A DNA stretch of 64,000 bases from Metallyticus violacea (GCA_030762175.1 CM060833.1:74585501-74649500); one strand, 5' to 3'. Shown: positions 1 to 13,840, numbered from the stretch's first letter. Made by a program: numbers and translations. Notes: a model not told the origin generated them from the letters alone.

Positions 1-1860
1 GTTTTGACCAGTTTGCTTAGATTTAAATTTATAAAGCTTATTAGGGGAAAAAGTGTTTAAAAATAATATAAAACATTAACAAATAAATAATAAGCAAGAA
101 TAACACTTTAAAGAAAAAAAAACACAACAATTAATGTGAAATATAATATTAATCATCTTATAGGTGTTATTTGGGGAATATAAATATATTAATCAATTGC
201 AGTTCTATTCATAATATCATTTAACAATTTTAAAACCCAAAAATAAATTTCAAAATTTATGCAGGATGACATTACTGAACTTTTATGAATGAAAACATTT
301 CGTAAAATCACTAAAGATTCGTTCCAGGAGACTTAGAGGGCTCATTACAGTGAAATAAATAAGTGAAATTGGACTCTAGGTGCTTGATAAAAGAACTTGG
401 CTCATAAAATTAATTCTACATGAAAAAAGCTGATGCTCAGATTTTAATGTTGTTCTTTGCAACCATTTTACTTTTTTTTTTTTTTTTTTTTTTTAAGCAG
501 TAGATAGAAAAAATTATATTTTTGGAACTTCAGATATTGTTGAATGCAAATGTTGTGTAAAATAATAGAGTTTAACCATTATAGATTTATGTATTTAGCA
601 ATTTTAATTTTGGTGCCAATAACTCTCACATGTGCATTTTACCATTATTAAATGCAGAAATTATAATATTTCATATAAGCTCTAAAACTAATTATTTTTC
701 ACCCCTTCTTAACTTATAAACCAAACCTGGCATTCGGTTTATTGATGCTGTGGTTGAACGGTTAGTTTAAAATGAGAGTTCTTTGAGACGTGAACAGATG
801 TCTGGCTGCCGATCGATCCTCACGGAGTAGAATAGAGGCAAAGATGATGCGCAAGCACTTGGGTCTAGTTTCGCGCTAAAGTCGTAAAATTGGCCATGTA
901 GGGGTGGTGAAATGGGCGTGGTAGTGGGAGGATGAGGGTGGGGCGGACAGCAGGAGGCGGTCAGGGTACACGTCCAGGCACCAGGCTATTATCCAGTTTG
1001 AGGAGGTAACTTTATACTCAATGTATTGCAGACTCCCTGGCGCCTCTTTCCATGCGGGTACTGCTTATGAGATTTATGTAAAATATTGTGCACTAATTTC
1101 TGCCTGCATATTGTTTCCTTACTTATTGTATTCATTTATTTCCATTTTAAATCCTATAACCACTATTTAATATTTGCAGGATGCGTTATTGATTACTGCA
1201 GGAGTGGGAGTAGTAGTGGTTTTAATTAAATGAAAGTCTGAGTTTTAACTTTAATGACATTCTCAATATTACAGTTATTTAACTCGACCCTGCTTATGGA
1301 GTGAGCTATAAAACCTACAAATTATATTTGTTTGTAAATTTGAAACTTTAAAAATTCACAAAATGGAAAACCGATTAGAAAAGAACAACAAATTGTCCAA
1401 AAATATTTTAGTGTTAATAATTTGTACTTTAATCAACATAGTAATTCGTCCGGTTAAATAGCCATGAAAATAAAATTTAACAACTTTAAGGGAAGTTAAC
1501 TTCTGAATGGAACATAATTTTTGTATCCAAAAGAAGCAGCTGGTGTTGGTAAATAAAAGTAACATAATAGTAATAACAATAATAATAATAATAATAATTA
1601 GAAATGTTATTTTATCGTAAATTTATTAAAATAAATTGGAATGTTTTAAGTTGTGTAAATTTTAAATATCTGATTATGAATATTTTTCTTCTAATATACT
1701 GTACTAACAATGTCAATTGTTATATTTATTATAGTCATTAATATATTATACTAAAACCTACATTTTTAATACGAAAGCAACACCCTCCTTTGCAGATTGA
1801 ATTTTTCAAGTTATCCCTAAGAACTTTTGTTTTCTACTCTCAAAGTTCAACGTTTTAATT
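1..1860. other. AT-rich sequence without a recognisable gene
   Basis: No open frame here exceeds about 70 codons and no transposon motif was recognised. It holds a T23 run at 472-494, a short AAT repeat near 1571-1600, and a local GC-richer patch at about 780-990. That patch has several CpGs and G-rich stretches and stands out against very AT-rich flanks. The patch could be an old repeat, an exon or a regulatory segment; the sequence alone does not decide. Confidence 0.6.
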
Positions 1861-1965
1861 TTCTTTCTTCCTTTCTTCCTTTCTTCCTTTCTTCCTTTCC
1901 TCCTTCCTTCCTTCCTTCCTTCCTTTCTTTTTTATTCCTTCATTTCTTCCTTCCTTCCTTCCTTC

Positions 1966-2008
<43 letters not shown>

Positions 2009-2088
2009 TTTTATTCCTTCATTTCTTCCTTCCTTCCTTTCTTCCTTAATTTCTTTGTTTCTTTCTTTGTTTGTTTCTTTTTTTTGAA
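1861..2088. repeat. Polypyrimidine microsatellite (CTTT/CCTT)n
   Basis: Over 200 bp made of alternating blocks of CCTT and CTTT units with short ATT interruptions, almost purely pyrimidine on the plus strand. Open frames rich in Phe, Leu and Ser (plus) or Lys, Glu and Arg (minus) across it are translation artefacts. Such mirror-like pyrimidine tracts can adopt triplex DNA, but that is inference. Confidence 0.95.
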
Positions 2089-5000
2089 AAGTTGATTGAA
2101 CATGAAGATTTTGGAGATGTAAGTTGCTTTTAGTATAGCATAACATTCCATTTATACATCAAAATTAAAGTCCAATTAAAAAACTAATTAAATACCTATA
2201 ACTATTGCTTAAAGCCTTTTCATGCATAAAAGAAAAACAACTTCTATCTTGCGCCTGATGTTTGTATTTGCGTTATTGGTTATCTACAGGGGGACTGTCT
2301 CGGAGTGTTTGCGGAGTATTTTGACCAAGGAAGTAAAAGGAAGCGATTGAAGAAGCATCTCTAGGTAATCTGAGCTCTCGCCGATGACAGCTTTATGTGC
2401 ATGAATCGCCAGAAACTTCATATCTCGCATCTCGTTTCCTCAAGTTCATAAACTTTACATGTGAAGTAACAACACTCTCTTGTAGATATTTTCCAGCAAT
2501 GATAATCGATCATTTGATCACAGAATAAGATATGTTTTTATTTTTGTGGTTTTGATTCCCGTAAGTGGTTGCTGGATGGCACGCTAGTGAATTTTCGTGT
2601 GATGTATTTGCTTTATCTCGTTTTGTTTTAACTGAATTTAAAGAAAATGAACAATGTAAAAGGGTTACATTCTAAATCTTTTTCTTTTTGTGACCACTGG
2701 GAGAGAAAATCTAAATTAATAAATTGCGTACATCAAGTGCAAGTGTTATAAACCTAACTGTGATTTCAAAACGTAGAGAGTATAAAATGTTTGTAGACAC
2801 AGATTTGTCCTGCAGATTACAGACAGATACAAAAAAAGAGTACATTACTTGAGGTTTAACTATTAAATAGGTATATTATGAAAACCGAGTTGCTGTGTTA
2901 GCCCTTCATAGAGCTGGAAAATTACCAAGCAAGAGTTTGCAGATCAGTTACAAGCTGGAAATCGGTAGCGTATCATTCAACACTTCATTAAGATGATCAT
3001 TCAAGATCCATATGACTGCGCTCTATGAAGAATCAAAGCATTGGTGTCTCATGTTCAGAAAAAGACAGTAATGGCAACTGAGATGAACATTTGCAGATGA
3101 TTCATGTCCAGAGTTCTTTGTCAAAATCTTGAGCTGGGACCTTTTTGTCGCAGTACTGGGCATTTTATTTTCCTGAGATAAAAGTGTTCAATATTGAAGA
3201 ACGTAAAAGTGACAAAAGATATGCCTTCACTTCACAAGAAACTTGTGAGACTGTCCGATGGTCATCATTCTCCCTCAGTGGAGAGCTCTGAAGGGTCGTC
3301 AATCTACATTTCTGCCAAAAGGGAGGGCAGACAACCGCTGAAGTACAAAACCAATCCGGTGGAACCTGCGGTGAGGAATCTGAGTATGCTTTAGGAGCTT
3401 CCAGCAAGATTCAGCCCCAGCTTCCACAAGGCAGAGTTAACTCAGACTATAAATGTTCAAAATCAAAACCACCTGGACTACAAACTGTTATCAGTACTTG
3501 ATGTTACCGATTGTCTCTCCAATATTCAGAATCTCGAGTCATCCTTGTAGTCAACAGTGATAGATTTTGTATGTACTGCTGTAGATGAATGCCCGGAGAG
3601 ACTTTTTAGAATTGATTGGTGCAAACATTTGAAAAACATAAGATAACAACATAAAAAAAACACGTGGAAAATATTAAAATATGTTACCACACCATTTAAA
3701 CTCTTATCAAATTATTATTTTTATTACTAAAGAAAACTTCTTGTTGAAGAAAAAGTCTGTATCAAAGAACCTCATAAAGTGTATGTTTAAATGTCAATGT
3801 AAGTAATTTGTAGTTTATCGATCTGGATGTACAGTATACCAGTAAAAAAAAAAAATGGTCTCACTTTCTAAGGACATTTTCGACTCGGTCGTGCTAAAAG
3901 ACAGGTGCATTTCTATAGTTAGCAATTCACTTTGAGATTACATCGGAATCATGTTGATATGCATCTCGGATGATAGACCACATGCGTCGCTGTGCAGTGT
4001 GTTGTGGTCACAGTGGTCCACATTTTGAACAGCTCTTTAGAGAAAAAGCATAAAAAAACTTCATAATTATCATAATGTTGATTCCTTGTTCATTTACGTA
4101 TAAAATATTAGTAAAAATTTATCGCAGAAGGCGAGAAGCATTTGATATTTTTATCAGGTTTATCTTATTCCAAAATGCTCAGCCATCATTGGAGAAAAAC
4201 CTCTGAACGTTTATCAGTAAAGTTCGCTTTCATGCTGTATGATATGCATGAACAACGACGATATTTATTTATTATTTATTTTTTGCTGCGATACCATGAA
4301 CATTAAAGCACTAAAAACACAATTTTGACTTAGATACAATTTCGATCACACCAGGAAAACACGCTATGTTCCTTTTAGTATATGGTATTATGCGTGTGAC
4401 ATACACACAGAAGAGAGAAGCATTTTCTTTGTTGTATGAAAAGGTGTATATTTATCATTAGTGTTTAAGAAGTTTAAATCTTGTCCGATCCGCCTCCACT
4501 ACTGAGCGTGCCACACGTAGGTACTTAACTCCACTTCCTCAAACGTATAGCCTATAGGTATACACTCTCCATCAACAACACACGTTGTATTGGGAAAACA
4601 CATTCCATTTGACACTACTAAGTTCGGACAGTGTAATGTTTCTGATTTCTTTGCTTTGTTTTCCTTTACACTCCATAATCCTACTTATCGATTTAATTTC
4701 GGGAGTGATTTTGTTTGCTAACTTTCAAGCTTTGAACCGATGTACACAGCCTAGTTTTCCCTCCGTCAAAATGCACATTTTGTTCGTGTTCTGATTAATA
4801 TTGTACCAGTAGGTTCAAATTTGTGCATAATAATGTAAATTACAGTTTTGAAAGGTAGCAATAATTATTATTTACCAGTAAAGGTCGAATATTTTTTGCG
4901 TCCACACAATTAATTGATTCTTATTTTAAATTATGTTTACATACAAAAATGTTTTCTTCTAGAGTACATTGTCTAACCATCATTGCAAATGCATGCATAT

Positions 5001-5582
5001 TGCCGTGAGACCAGTAGGAAAGAAGTTCAGAATGGGACATTGAAGGACATGACAAAAGGGAGCAACAATTTTGAACTATGGTCACCGCCGGTGGTGGCAT
5101 GGCTAGTAGACGAGATGTAAAATACCGCATAAGCGGTCAAGATTTATAACTAAAGTCGCTTATATTTGCTAAGTTCTGAGTCATTTTCTTGGATGCGTAA
5201 CGATGCTGCTTTACAATGACACGTTTCAGTAACACTATAAAGAATGTGTATTGCTGCTAGGGACATTCGCTGCACGTATGACCTCCATAATTATATGATG
5301 GATTTGTTTCCCTTAGTTTTCGATCAGATGATATGGTACAGTTTCAAAGTATGGTTCCTTTTGACTTTTTTATTTTCTTCCTAAGGATATCTTGCAAAAA
5401 TGTCAGAAAAGGCAGTTGATATGAAATGGTCTTTAGTAAGCATTTCAATGCTTTGGTTAAAGCTCTTAAAAGTCTCTAAAAATGCTCTTCCCGTACCTAA
5501 AAGTACGCCATAGTCATGTAGGTAGCCTTGTGCTGTTTCTTCTTCTTTTCTTTTTCCTTCCCCCCTCTTCTAGAATCTTACA
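2089..5582. other. Unassigned sequence with one moderately GC-richer stretch
   Basis: Mostly AT-rich and featureless. From about 2890 to 3560 the composition is more balanced, and a 66-codon plus frame (3194-3394) can be followed past its stop into further Ser/Pro/Gln-rich sequence. It reads like decayed coding sequence, but I recognise no family, no catalytic motif and no splice structure. An A13-like run lies near 3844. No tRNA, TIR or TSD was found. Confidence 0.45.
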
Positions 5583-5836
5583 AATGAATGAATAGTGCTT
5601 AACGCCCGTTTTTGCTACAGAGGCACCACAGGCGATGGACACTGGTGATAGGCTTTATTTTTAAAAAAGGAAACGTACCAGGCCTAAGTTTAGGATACTT
5701 TCCCGGCATTTGCCATTTATGAGGACTGAGGAAAACCTGGAAAAAAACCTTAGTCAGGGAGGACGGCCCTGGCGGGATTCGAACTCCAGACCTCCCGCTC
5801 ACGAGTCCGCGATTTAACGACCTTGGCCACCTGTGC
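5583..5836 (-). mobile_element. SINE-A copy (tRNA-derived), near full length, minus strand
   Basis: On the minus strand it starts with a tRNA-like head containing an A-box-like GTGGCCAAGG segment and a B-box-like GAGTTCGAATCCCGCCAGG. It continues through the shared SINE-A body, in which AGGTTTTCCTCAGTCCTCAT, AAATGCCGGG and a pyrimidine-rich CCTTCC block are the landmarks, and ends in GGGCGTTAAGC followed by an ATTC-type tail (seen as GAATGAATGAAT at 5585). The head resembles tRNA-Ser or tRNA-Leu. No clear target-site duplication was found. Open frames inside it are not genes. Confidence 0.88.
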
Positions 5837-8359
5837 CTTGTACCTTGACCTAGTATGCATTGTTAATGCTACAAAGGGAAACAACGAAAAATGTCCTAGT
5901 CATATTTTCCGTGTCGTTGTTTAAAGCTTTCAACTGTCCTTAACTCACGAAAGAAATGAAAATTGTGTTTGAGAAGTTTATAATCAAATTTTTATGGCAA
6001 AAACAAGGTAATCTTGGAAATGTGTTTTTTGTTTAATTCAGCATGGCGTCCGTAGCAACTTTTTCCATCCCTCGCTTCTTTAGTTTCCATTAACTGGAAT
6101 AACTCATCACACTTCCCTAGTCAGAGGGAATTCCTCTGTATGCAGTGGCCTTCACCTACATGCAATTCCAAGAAGAACATCGAACCACATTTTTCTTATC
6201 GTAGTTCATCGCTTGTGTCATTGTCATAGCAGGTTACGTGTTCAGGTTTTAATTTGAATAGCGGACGCACGTAAGCAGTAATTTATATTATCCTTTAAGA
6301 ATTACTTTTCATTCTTTATCATTTTAGAATGTGCGGTTTATTGTCCTGCTATGCGTTATGTGTTGCGAAACACAGCAGCATCAAGAAGCTTCTAAAGAAT
6401 GCATTGGTGTAAAACAGAGGGTCACCATAGTTTCATTCTCAAGACAATAAACAAATATAATATATGTTACGTACAGAAAACAAAGAGAAGAAAAAGGGAG
6501 TTCAATGAGCCGACCTAAGAAGCAAATAAAGTTTTTTTTTTTTAACTGTTTTCTGTGGATAGTTACCACCAATTAAAAAATAAATTACTGTTTTATAAAC
6601 TGCTGTTTTTGGATTCAATACCTGTTTTCCCTTTTAGTGACTCATTATCGTGCAAAGCATTGTATGAAAAAAATTAACTTCATGTAAATAAGACAATCAT
6701 TTGAAGAAATTAATCCTATTTCATCTCGCCGGAAATACTGATTTTTTCCAACTGTACAAAACAGTCATTGACAGCATCCACGACATCCTCTTACGAAGAA
6801 GATTTCTTTTCACTGAGTCAAAATTTTAATTTTGAAAATAGGAAAAATCTCTAGGGAGGACAGGGTAGATGAGGAAGTCCATTTTAACCACTGAGATTGT
6901 CGAATGTGTGGGAGGGTCCTTGTCTTGGTGGAAGAATGTTTTATGTGCTTCTATCTTTGTTCTTTTGTCCTTCTATTTGTCTTTCAAACGATAAAACAAT
7001 GCTGCATAATAGGCTCCTGTTATGGTTTTACACTTGCAACTTTTTAACCAGGAAATGGGAATCCCAATTATCACATTCCCAGCCGAAGAATGCTTTTCTT
7101 CTTCTTCTTCTTCTTCTTCTTCTTCTTCTTCTTCTTCTTCTTCTTCTTCTTCTTCTTCTTCTGCTTTGCTATCCACTTCTTTGACTGCCGCTCCGACTTC
7201 GTGGTATAATAAGGGATCCAAGTGTTGTCTACGATCACGAGTCGACGCAAAAAGATCTATAGATTGCGATTAAACATCTTCAAACAATGCGTTTTAAAAT
7301 CTTTTGCGTGCTGCTTTTTGGGCCCATAGTTAACAACGGCTATATCCAGTTTTTTCAAGTGTAGCATTTCGTAAATGACATTGTGTATTCATTCAGTAAA
7401 AATACCTACAGTAGTTACCTCAATTGGGCTTCCGCAGCACGCTTCGATTTCATTACGTGCACAGTTACGTTTAACTCTTGTATCCAGATTTAAAGAGTCC
7501 CTATCCATGGCCGTCCACTTTTTAAAACTAAAATATTTCATCGCTGCAAGGAACCTGTTCCACCCATCCCCCAGTTTCCGTGTTTTTATGACAGTGATCG
7601 TTTCAGATGTTTGTCAGACGTTAACTGCACATGGATAATGCTTTTCAACAATGTGGCCGTTAACGAATTTTCGCGCTATATTGTGCAACTTTACAGGACT
7701 TTTCATACAATCCTGATGTTCCTTGTGTAATTAGTTTCCAATGCGTTTGTTAAACATTTTAATTTTTCTGGGCTTTGTGTTATCAGTATAAAGCACATAT
7801 ATTGTTGGTAGGTGTTTATTTACTACTTAAATTAAACTATTTTGCTAAAATAATTTGAAAGATGTGGCAAGTGTAGCCAAATTAGGCAGTGAATACGAAC
7901 AACTTTTGATTAAGAAAGGAGGAATCAATGTTTAATTTAGTGCAAGTAATGTAATATGTATTATAATTCTTCTGGCACCTGTTCACCTTTCAACGAAAGC
8001 TAATGAATACCGGGCTTCCAGAATTTGTCCTCGTCGCTTGCACGGGGTTTTGTGTCTCGGCCAAGGCTGGCTTCCCTCCCCACTCATGGCCACCTGTCTA
8101 TCTGTTCTTGAACTTCAGAGCATTCTACACTCGTTCGTCAAGATGGCAAGTTTGTGAGGAAGTTATTCGGAAGCTCCCTGAGCAATTGCCTCCTTCCACA
8201 CTGCAATTAACGATCTTGTGAATAAATTTGATATTGGTGATTCAGTCCAAAATTAGAAATACATACAAAGACGTATATTTTTAACAGAAGACAAATTGGC
8301 GCAAATCTTGAACGTTCGCCAACAAAACCAATGCCTAAATTAGCTCAAGTTGAGATTCA
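5837..8359. other. Unassigned AT-rich sequence
   Basis: Apart from the TTC repeat at 7094-7162, nothing is recognisable. Short open frames (63-95 codons) show no domain signature, and the 95-codon frame at 6897-7184 owes half its length to the repeat. A GC-richer patch near 8000-8170 is unassigned. Confidence 0.55.
7094..7162. repeat. (TTC)n microsatellite
   Basis: An almost perfect run of about 22 TTC units. It is read as Ser, Leu or, on the minus strand, Glu runs in three overlapping open frames. It should be polymorphic in length between individuals. Confidence 0.97.
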
Positions 8360-8695
8360 GTGTCATCTGCACTTACAGTAACAAAAATGTTAAAACTCAA
8401 ACCTTACGAGTGTAAACGTGTCCATTGTCTACGACAGGGTGATCCCGTAGCACGTTTGCGTTATTGTGAGCGATTTCTTTCATCAGTGACTACAGGTTGT
8501 GTTCTTTTCAGACGAGGAGTGGTTCCCTCAAAATGGTTGTATGAACATTCACAACAGTTATAGGTGCTCCGAAAATCCCAATTGCAAACGCCTCTTTATG
8601 ATAGAAAATTGGAGTTTGGTGTGCGATTAGCGCGAGACGCATACGGCGTGGCCGGTTGTGGCATGTCCGATGTACCGATCTGTAAGCCTTGTATT
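8360..8695 (+). pseudogene. Tc1/mariner-superfamily transposase fragment (DUF4817-type), broken
   Basis: The first frame reads LKPYECKRVHCLRQGDPVAR then LRYCERFLSSVT. This is the segment between the N-terminal helix-turn-helix and the first catalytic residue in insect transposases usually annotated with a DUF4817 domain. After a frameshift near 8490 the protein continues as VLFSDEEWF (the first catalytic Asp in its usual SDE context), MNIHNSYRCSENPN and an LFMIEN segment. Head, C-terminus and inverted repeats are missing, so this is an internal fragment. It belongs to the same family as the element at 58814-59624, which keeps the complementary C-terminal part. Assignment is from remembered family motifs, not a search. 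Confidence 0.72.
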
Positions 8696-9213
8696 ACCTA
8701 TTCATATCTCACCGGATCATTTATTTATACAAAAATGATCAAGCTAAAAATGCATATACAACTTCATTTTTAAGCAATCGATGTAAGAGTCCTTATAGCA
8801 AAGAGTCCTCTGTGTAACAGAAAGCTCAGAAATTGCCATTTCTAAGAATGGAATAGAAAAGTAAGGCTGCAGAACAAATTTTAAGAATATTTGCAGTGTT
8901 AGATTTTGAAGATTCAGATTATTCACTTGTAATAGCGTTGTTTTCCTAAAGATATAACTAAAATACGGAAATAAATTACCCTTATATAAACGGAATATTT
9001 GGTTTTAAGATCTACTCGTACATAAAGCCGCTAAACGAATATATCGATAATACGACTGGTAGATGTAGATGTAGACATATCCCCTTTCGATAGCAATTAA
9101 GTAAGATACATTACTTTGTTTTAGTCAATTTTTTTAGATTGTAAAATTCTACAATTTAGTGTCGTAAATTGGGGGAAAGAATGCAGTATTTTGTTCTATT
9201 CTTTATAATTAAT

Positions 9214-9214
<1 letters not shown>

Positions 9215-9251
<37 letters not shown>
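9215..9251. repeat. (CT)n microsatellite
   Basis: About 18 uninterrupted CT units in otherwise AT-rich sequence. Confidence 0.97.
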
Positions 9252-9254
<3 letters not shown>

Positions 9255-9707
9255 TATTGTAGTAACGAAATTAAGATTTACTATTTATTATTACAGTAAG
9301 TACAATGCTTGGTCACGATGAATAAAAGCGTTCATAATACTTTCTTCATATCCATCGGTGTGCAAGATGTGCGTACAACTTCAAAATCTGTTGCGTTGAT
9401 AAACAATAAAATTCATAAATCAAATTTTAAAAATTGATTCTAAGAATGAAAAACATTCTAAATAATTAATTATTTTTATATTCTTAAACAGCATGTATGC
9501 AACATAATACTGTTACAATATATAAAATATAAAAAAAATCTATAGAGTAATTAACAACTTAATAAAAAATTAAATTCTCTAGAAAAGTTAAATAAATTAA
9601 ATTTAAAAAAGTATTCAGCGATTGAAAATACATTTTAAGCGTTTCAAAAATATTCTTCTTCATTCTAAAACAATATTTGCACATCAACTTTTTTCCATTG
9701 CACCATA

Positions 9708-9749
<42 letters not shown>

Positions 9750-9773
9750 TATTATTATTATTATTATTATTAT
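9708..9773. repeat. Palindromic (AAT)n-(ATT)n microsatellite
   Basis: A run of AAT units on the plus strand switches at about 9750 to ATT units. The two halves are reverse complements, so the 66-bp block can fold into one long hairpin. It gives Tyr, Asn and Ile runs in minus-strand frames, which are artefacts. Confidence 0.95.
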
Positions 9774-12700
9774 GCATACCTTTGAGCCACCTGCATCCAC
9801 CACTATTTTCGATATAAAATGTTTTATGTAACTAATTATGACTGAGAAACGGCATTTATATAGACGTATAAATTTTTGAAAATTTCCAAGGATTTGTCTA
9901 ATGGATCTTCGGCTAGCCTTGCAATTCAGAAGCACACAGGAAAAGTTCTTCAACTGTCTGTACTCACCGTGTTAGGTGTCATTCTGCTGTACTGTGAAAC
10001 TGTTACCCTTCTTGATGATTGTAGCTCTAATGCTGTGTTAAGAAGTGCTGTATAGCGGAGAGAGCAAAACAGGATAATCATGACGGAGTTAGTAACACTA
10101 AACGAAAACGGTCGTTGGGTTAGTGATGTTCTGTAACCGCATTTATAAGCAACTCTTGTAAAAACTAAATTAACCTTGTAGAACATTTGTTTAAGAACGA
10201 TCTTCCCACCAATGACAGTTCTATCATTCTCACGCTTCCTAAGAGTTTTCAATCCAAAAATATGTTACATATTTAATTAACAGTTCCCTCTGTCAAAAAT
10301 TGGCTACACAATTGCCAGTTCAGGCTTTAAAAAATTACGGCAATTGTTTTAATGTATAATCAGCGAGTTTTTGCAGGCCAAGAAAATATCAAGAAGAGAT
10401 GATCCTGGAATATTTTTTTTTAAAAAATGTCTTTAACAAAAGCTAAACATCGTTTCTATATCTACTTGGCATTTATCAAAATGAAATGGTGCGGACTTTG
10501 TCTGTAAGCAAATTTATGTGTTAATTTTGCCCATACTTTATACATTTTCTTCCATTTTTCGGAAAAAAAAGTACTGAAAAAACCAATCTTTGGCACTGTA
10601 AAACTCCATGATAGCCTACATAAGTTAATGCTTTTGGAAACAATAATAAGCACAAGTTATAAAGGACAAGAGATTTGGTTTCATTCGTAAATTGTTAACA
10701 AATAGTTTTTGTTCGGTATATTAACTTGATGAAATGCGACAGTCATCGCACGCTCGCCCATGGTGAAAGCACTGTACGCGGTCAGCGACCCTTTTAATCA
10801 CTTTGTCCTTACATAACTAAATGTACAATTATGAGACAGTTTAATTTAATTTTTATAACTAAACAGATTTAAGTACTCTAATATTGTAGCATTCATGTTA
10901 GTTTCAATTGTCTTAATTTAAAAGTAGTATGGTGGCAAACATCTGTGTAACAAAACAGCTGAGAGAAGCAATATCAAAGCTTCCTTTGTTTCATATGACA
11001 GAGAGAGAGAGAGAGTTAAACTCTAATAGTGTTTGGTAGAAGGTAGAAGTTATGACCACTGTTCTTGTAATATCCCTTTTACAAACCAAACACTGATACA
11101 CAAGACTTAATGAGATATGTTTTCTATTCCATGACGTACAGATTTCAATAGGTTTTCTTTTTTATCTGTCCTCTTCTTTAAGCCTGTAGGCAAGAAATGT
11201 TAGGTGGGTACAACTGTGAACCAGCTACTGTGTGCATGTGTGTGAGTGTGTGGAGGTTAATTGACTTTGGTGTAAGAGGTAGAACCTCGAGTAGTCAGTT
11301 TGGTTCTCTGTTTTATTTCTTCTGTTGTTTTCCTGCTACCTCATCTAACTTCACGTACAATTTAAAATAGGGACTGGAGTGCCAGAGGACGATAAACGCT
11401 TTCCCTCCACTGCAGAACACTCAACTGTCAGCCGACTGTAAACAGAATTAAAGTAATATATTTTTCTCCGGTTGGCACTTTTTGTTTTATATTTAGTACT
11501 ATGTATATTAATAGTAATAGTAATAATGGACAGATAAAAAATAGCCCTTTTATATGACCACATGTTTTTATATTAAATATTAAACGTTGCATCACTAAAC
11601 TTACAAAATTACTAAGTTTGTTACAACGATTCTTTTGCTAAATGAGAAAAACATATTTATAAAAAATATACGAGAGAAAAGGAGTCGAAAAATAGGCATC
11701 TCAAAAATAAGAACAAACGAACGTTTCGTTGTGGTGCTGCAGGAGTAAACTCCAAAGTTACAAATGTGTTTGTGAATAGTCGAGAGGATTGAGAAAACAA
11801 TAGTTTCCTTAAACAGACAACTTAAGTGTCAAATATCTACCGCAATATTAATTAATTTAAGTTAAATAATAATAACAGAGATAAAACTTATTTACTGTGG
11901 TTTACAAAACGCTTTACCACTTTCACGAAGACTGTACAATGAGTGACAGTGCGTGACTTGTAGTTAGATGAATCCACGTCACATCGCAACGTAGCTATGA
12001 CGTTGTTCTATATTGATTGTACTTCCATGTTGAAACGTTTCAGATCATTTGTCGCCACTTTCAAAATACTTAGAGTCAAACTTTCTATTCGTAAATTCTT
12101 GGTACATGTTTTTTCGCGCAGTGTATAAATAAGCACAAATATTGATTATATACTATGCTGATAGACAATTGTATTGTGTCATCATACAATATAGTAATAT
12201 TGGAAAATGTTTCGCGACAGCATACTTTTTCTGTAGGGCCATTAGAAAAAGTTGTATGCGATATTTTTCCCCTTTACTGTACCCCATAGCATTTATTATT
12301 GTTATTATTATTGTTATTGTTATTATTAGTTTATTTTTCGATATTGGCCCTTACTCTCTTATTTTTTGGAAAAATGCAATGTTTCTTGATACATTTGGAA
12401 ATCTAAGTACAACATTTCAATATATTTATTACCCTAGAAGTGTTCTTGTAGTATACTTTTAAATTTACAAATCATATTTCTTTTAAAATTCCGAATTTCT
12501 AGGCCTGCCGTTATATAGTTACTGCGTGTTATCACAGATTCCTCCATAGTTCTTACCGAGTGCTGCATTTCAATTTACAATATTTTGTCTTAATTTTCTT
12601 GTCGTTAATAAAAAGAGTGCATATTCATATACCATACTGGGAAAATACCTCCTACAATATTTGATAGTCAAAAATCAGTTTTATTCTCAACTTGAATTGT

Positions 12701-13249
12701 TCCTAGTTGAAAGTGTTTCATGTAATGGCATGGGAAAACGTGATTTCTATAAGAACTCTATGTTATTACATCTCCCTTCAAATAGTCAAATAAAACTAAG
12801 CAAATGATGACAATTGAATTTATTTTGGAAAATAGAATAGTTTCATAAACTTGCTAAGCCAAATAACGCCATATATATCTTTAACACAAGATAATTGTTG
12901 AAAACGATACCAGGTTGCGGTAATAGCCACGGAATTCTATATTCACATGCCATCTAGTGATGAAATGTTAATAATTTGATATTGAAACGTCTTTTTTTAT
13001 TGCTATTGTGTGTTATATACTGAACGACTGTTATAACGCGATAAGAGGAACTAATTTCTTTGGTGGATTCAGCTGAATAACTATACTCATATAAAATTAT
13101 ATATTTTCCTCATACTGCAAACTTCCTCTAAGTGAGAAGTTAGCTAATGTATATAACGTTTGAAAATTATAAGTAATATTAAATACTACTTACGAACGTA
13201 TTAATACCACGGTAGATAATGTTCTTGAGGTTATTCACGACATTTTATA

Positions 13250-13420
13250 AACGGCGCCCAAGGTCTTTTGGTGAGCATTCCTGCCTGTAAATCTGGAGGT
13301 CTTGAGCTTGAAACTCACAAGATTAGTTGCCTGCGTAAGTTTTTTTTTTTTTTTTTTTTTCTGAAGTTCTTCCTTTGAATGGCAGGTACCACTGTGAGCT
13401 CCAAACTTATTATTTTGAAA
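13250..13420 (+). mobile_element. Possible degenerate tRNA-derived SINE fragment
   Basis: A segment reading TTTTGGTGAGCATTCCTGCC and then, about 25 bases on, GAGCTTGAAACTC has the spacing and appearance of decayed polymerase III A and B boxes. It is followed by a T21 run (13340-13360) and a stretch containing GGCAGGTACC. It is not clearly SINE-A or SINE-B. No TSD was identified, so this is tentative. Confidence 0.35.
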
Positions 13421-13793
13421 AACAGCGTCTTTTTAGATTTTAGATTTAGTTATACTATAATTTTAAAAATGACATTTATACGGTGTAGTACTCATTTGTT
13501 CACCCCTTACCTCTTGATCTAGTTATGTAATATGTAGAAATTGCGGGACAACAGTCATGTTTTTAAGCGAAATTAAAAATACATTTGTCTAGTCTTTCTA
13601 ATGTTTCACCTTCAGACCAAGAAAAACTTAATTAATTAGTAAATATAATTTTAACAAAAATTCAAATGTAGCTGGATATTGTCTATTTTGATCGCCTACA
13701 GTTTGTTAGAAAAATAAATTTTTATTTAATTTTCTGTATTAGGAAACAGATGCTATTGATTAACCGAACCTAATAACGACGATATGCAAACTT

Positions 13794-13796
13794 ATA

Positions 13797-13840
<44 letters not shown>

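Larger units (their letters stand above)
8696..13249. other. AT-rich sequence, no gene seen
   Basis: It contains the CT repeat (9215-9251), the AAT/ATT palindrome (9708-9773), a short GA run near 11001-11014 and a TG-rich patch near 11220-11250. Open frames of 60-106 codons are AT-driven and carry no recognisable domain. A small GC-richer island sits at about 10740-10790. Confidence 0.55.

Noticed and set aside
1827..2146. Phe/Ser/Leu and Lys/Glu/Arg open frames
   Set aside because: Translations of the CTTT/CCTT microsatellite on its two strands.
12142..12462. 106-codon plus frame with hydrophobic Ile/Val/Phe run
   Set aside because: Driven by an ATT/GTT-rich stretch; no recognisable domain or flanking gene structure.
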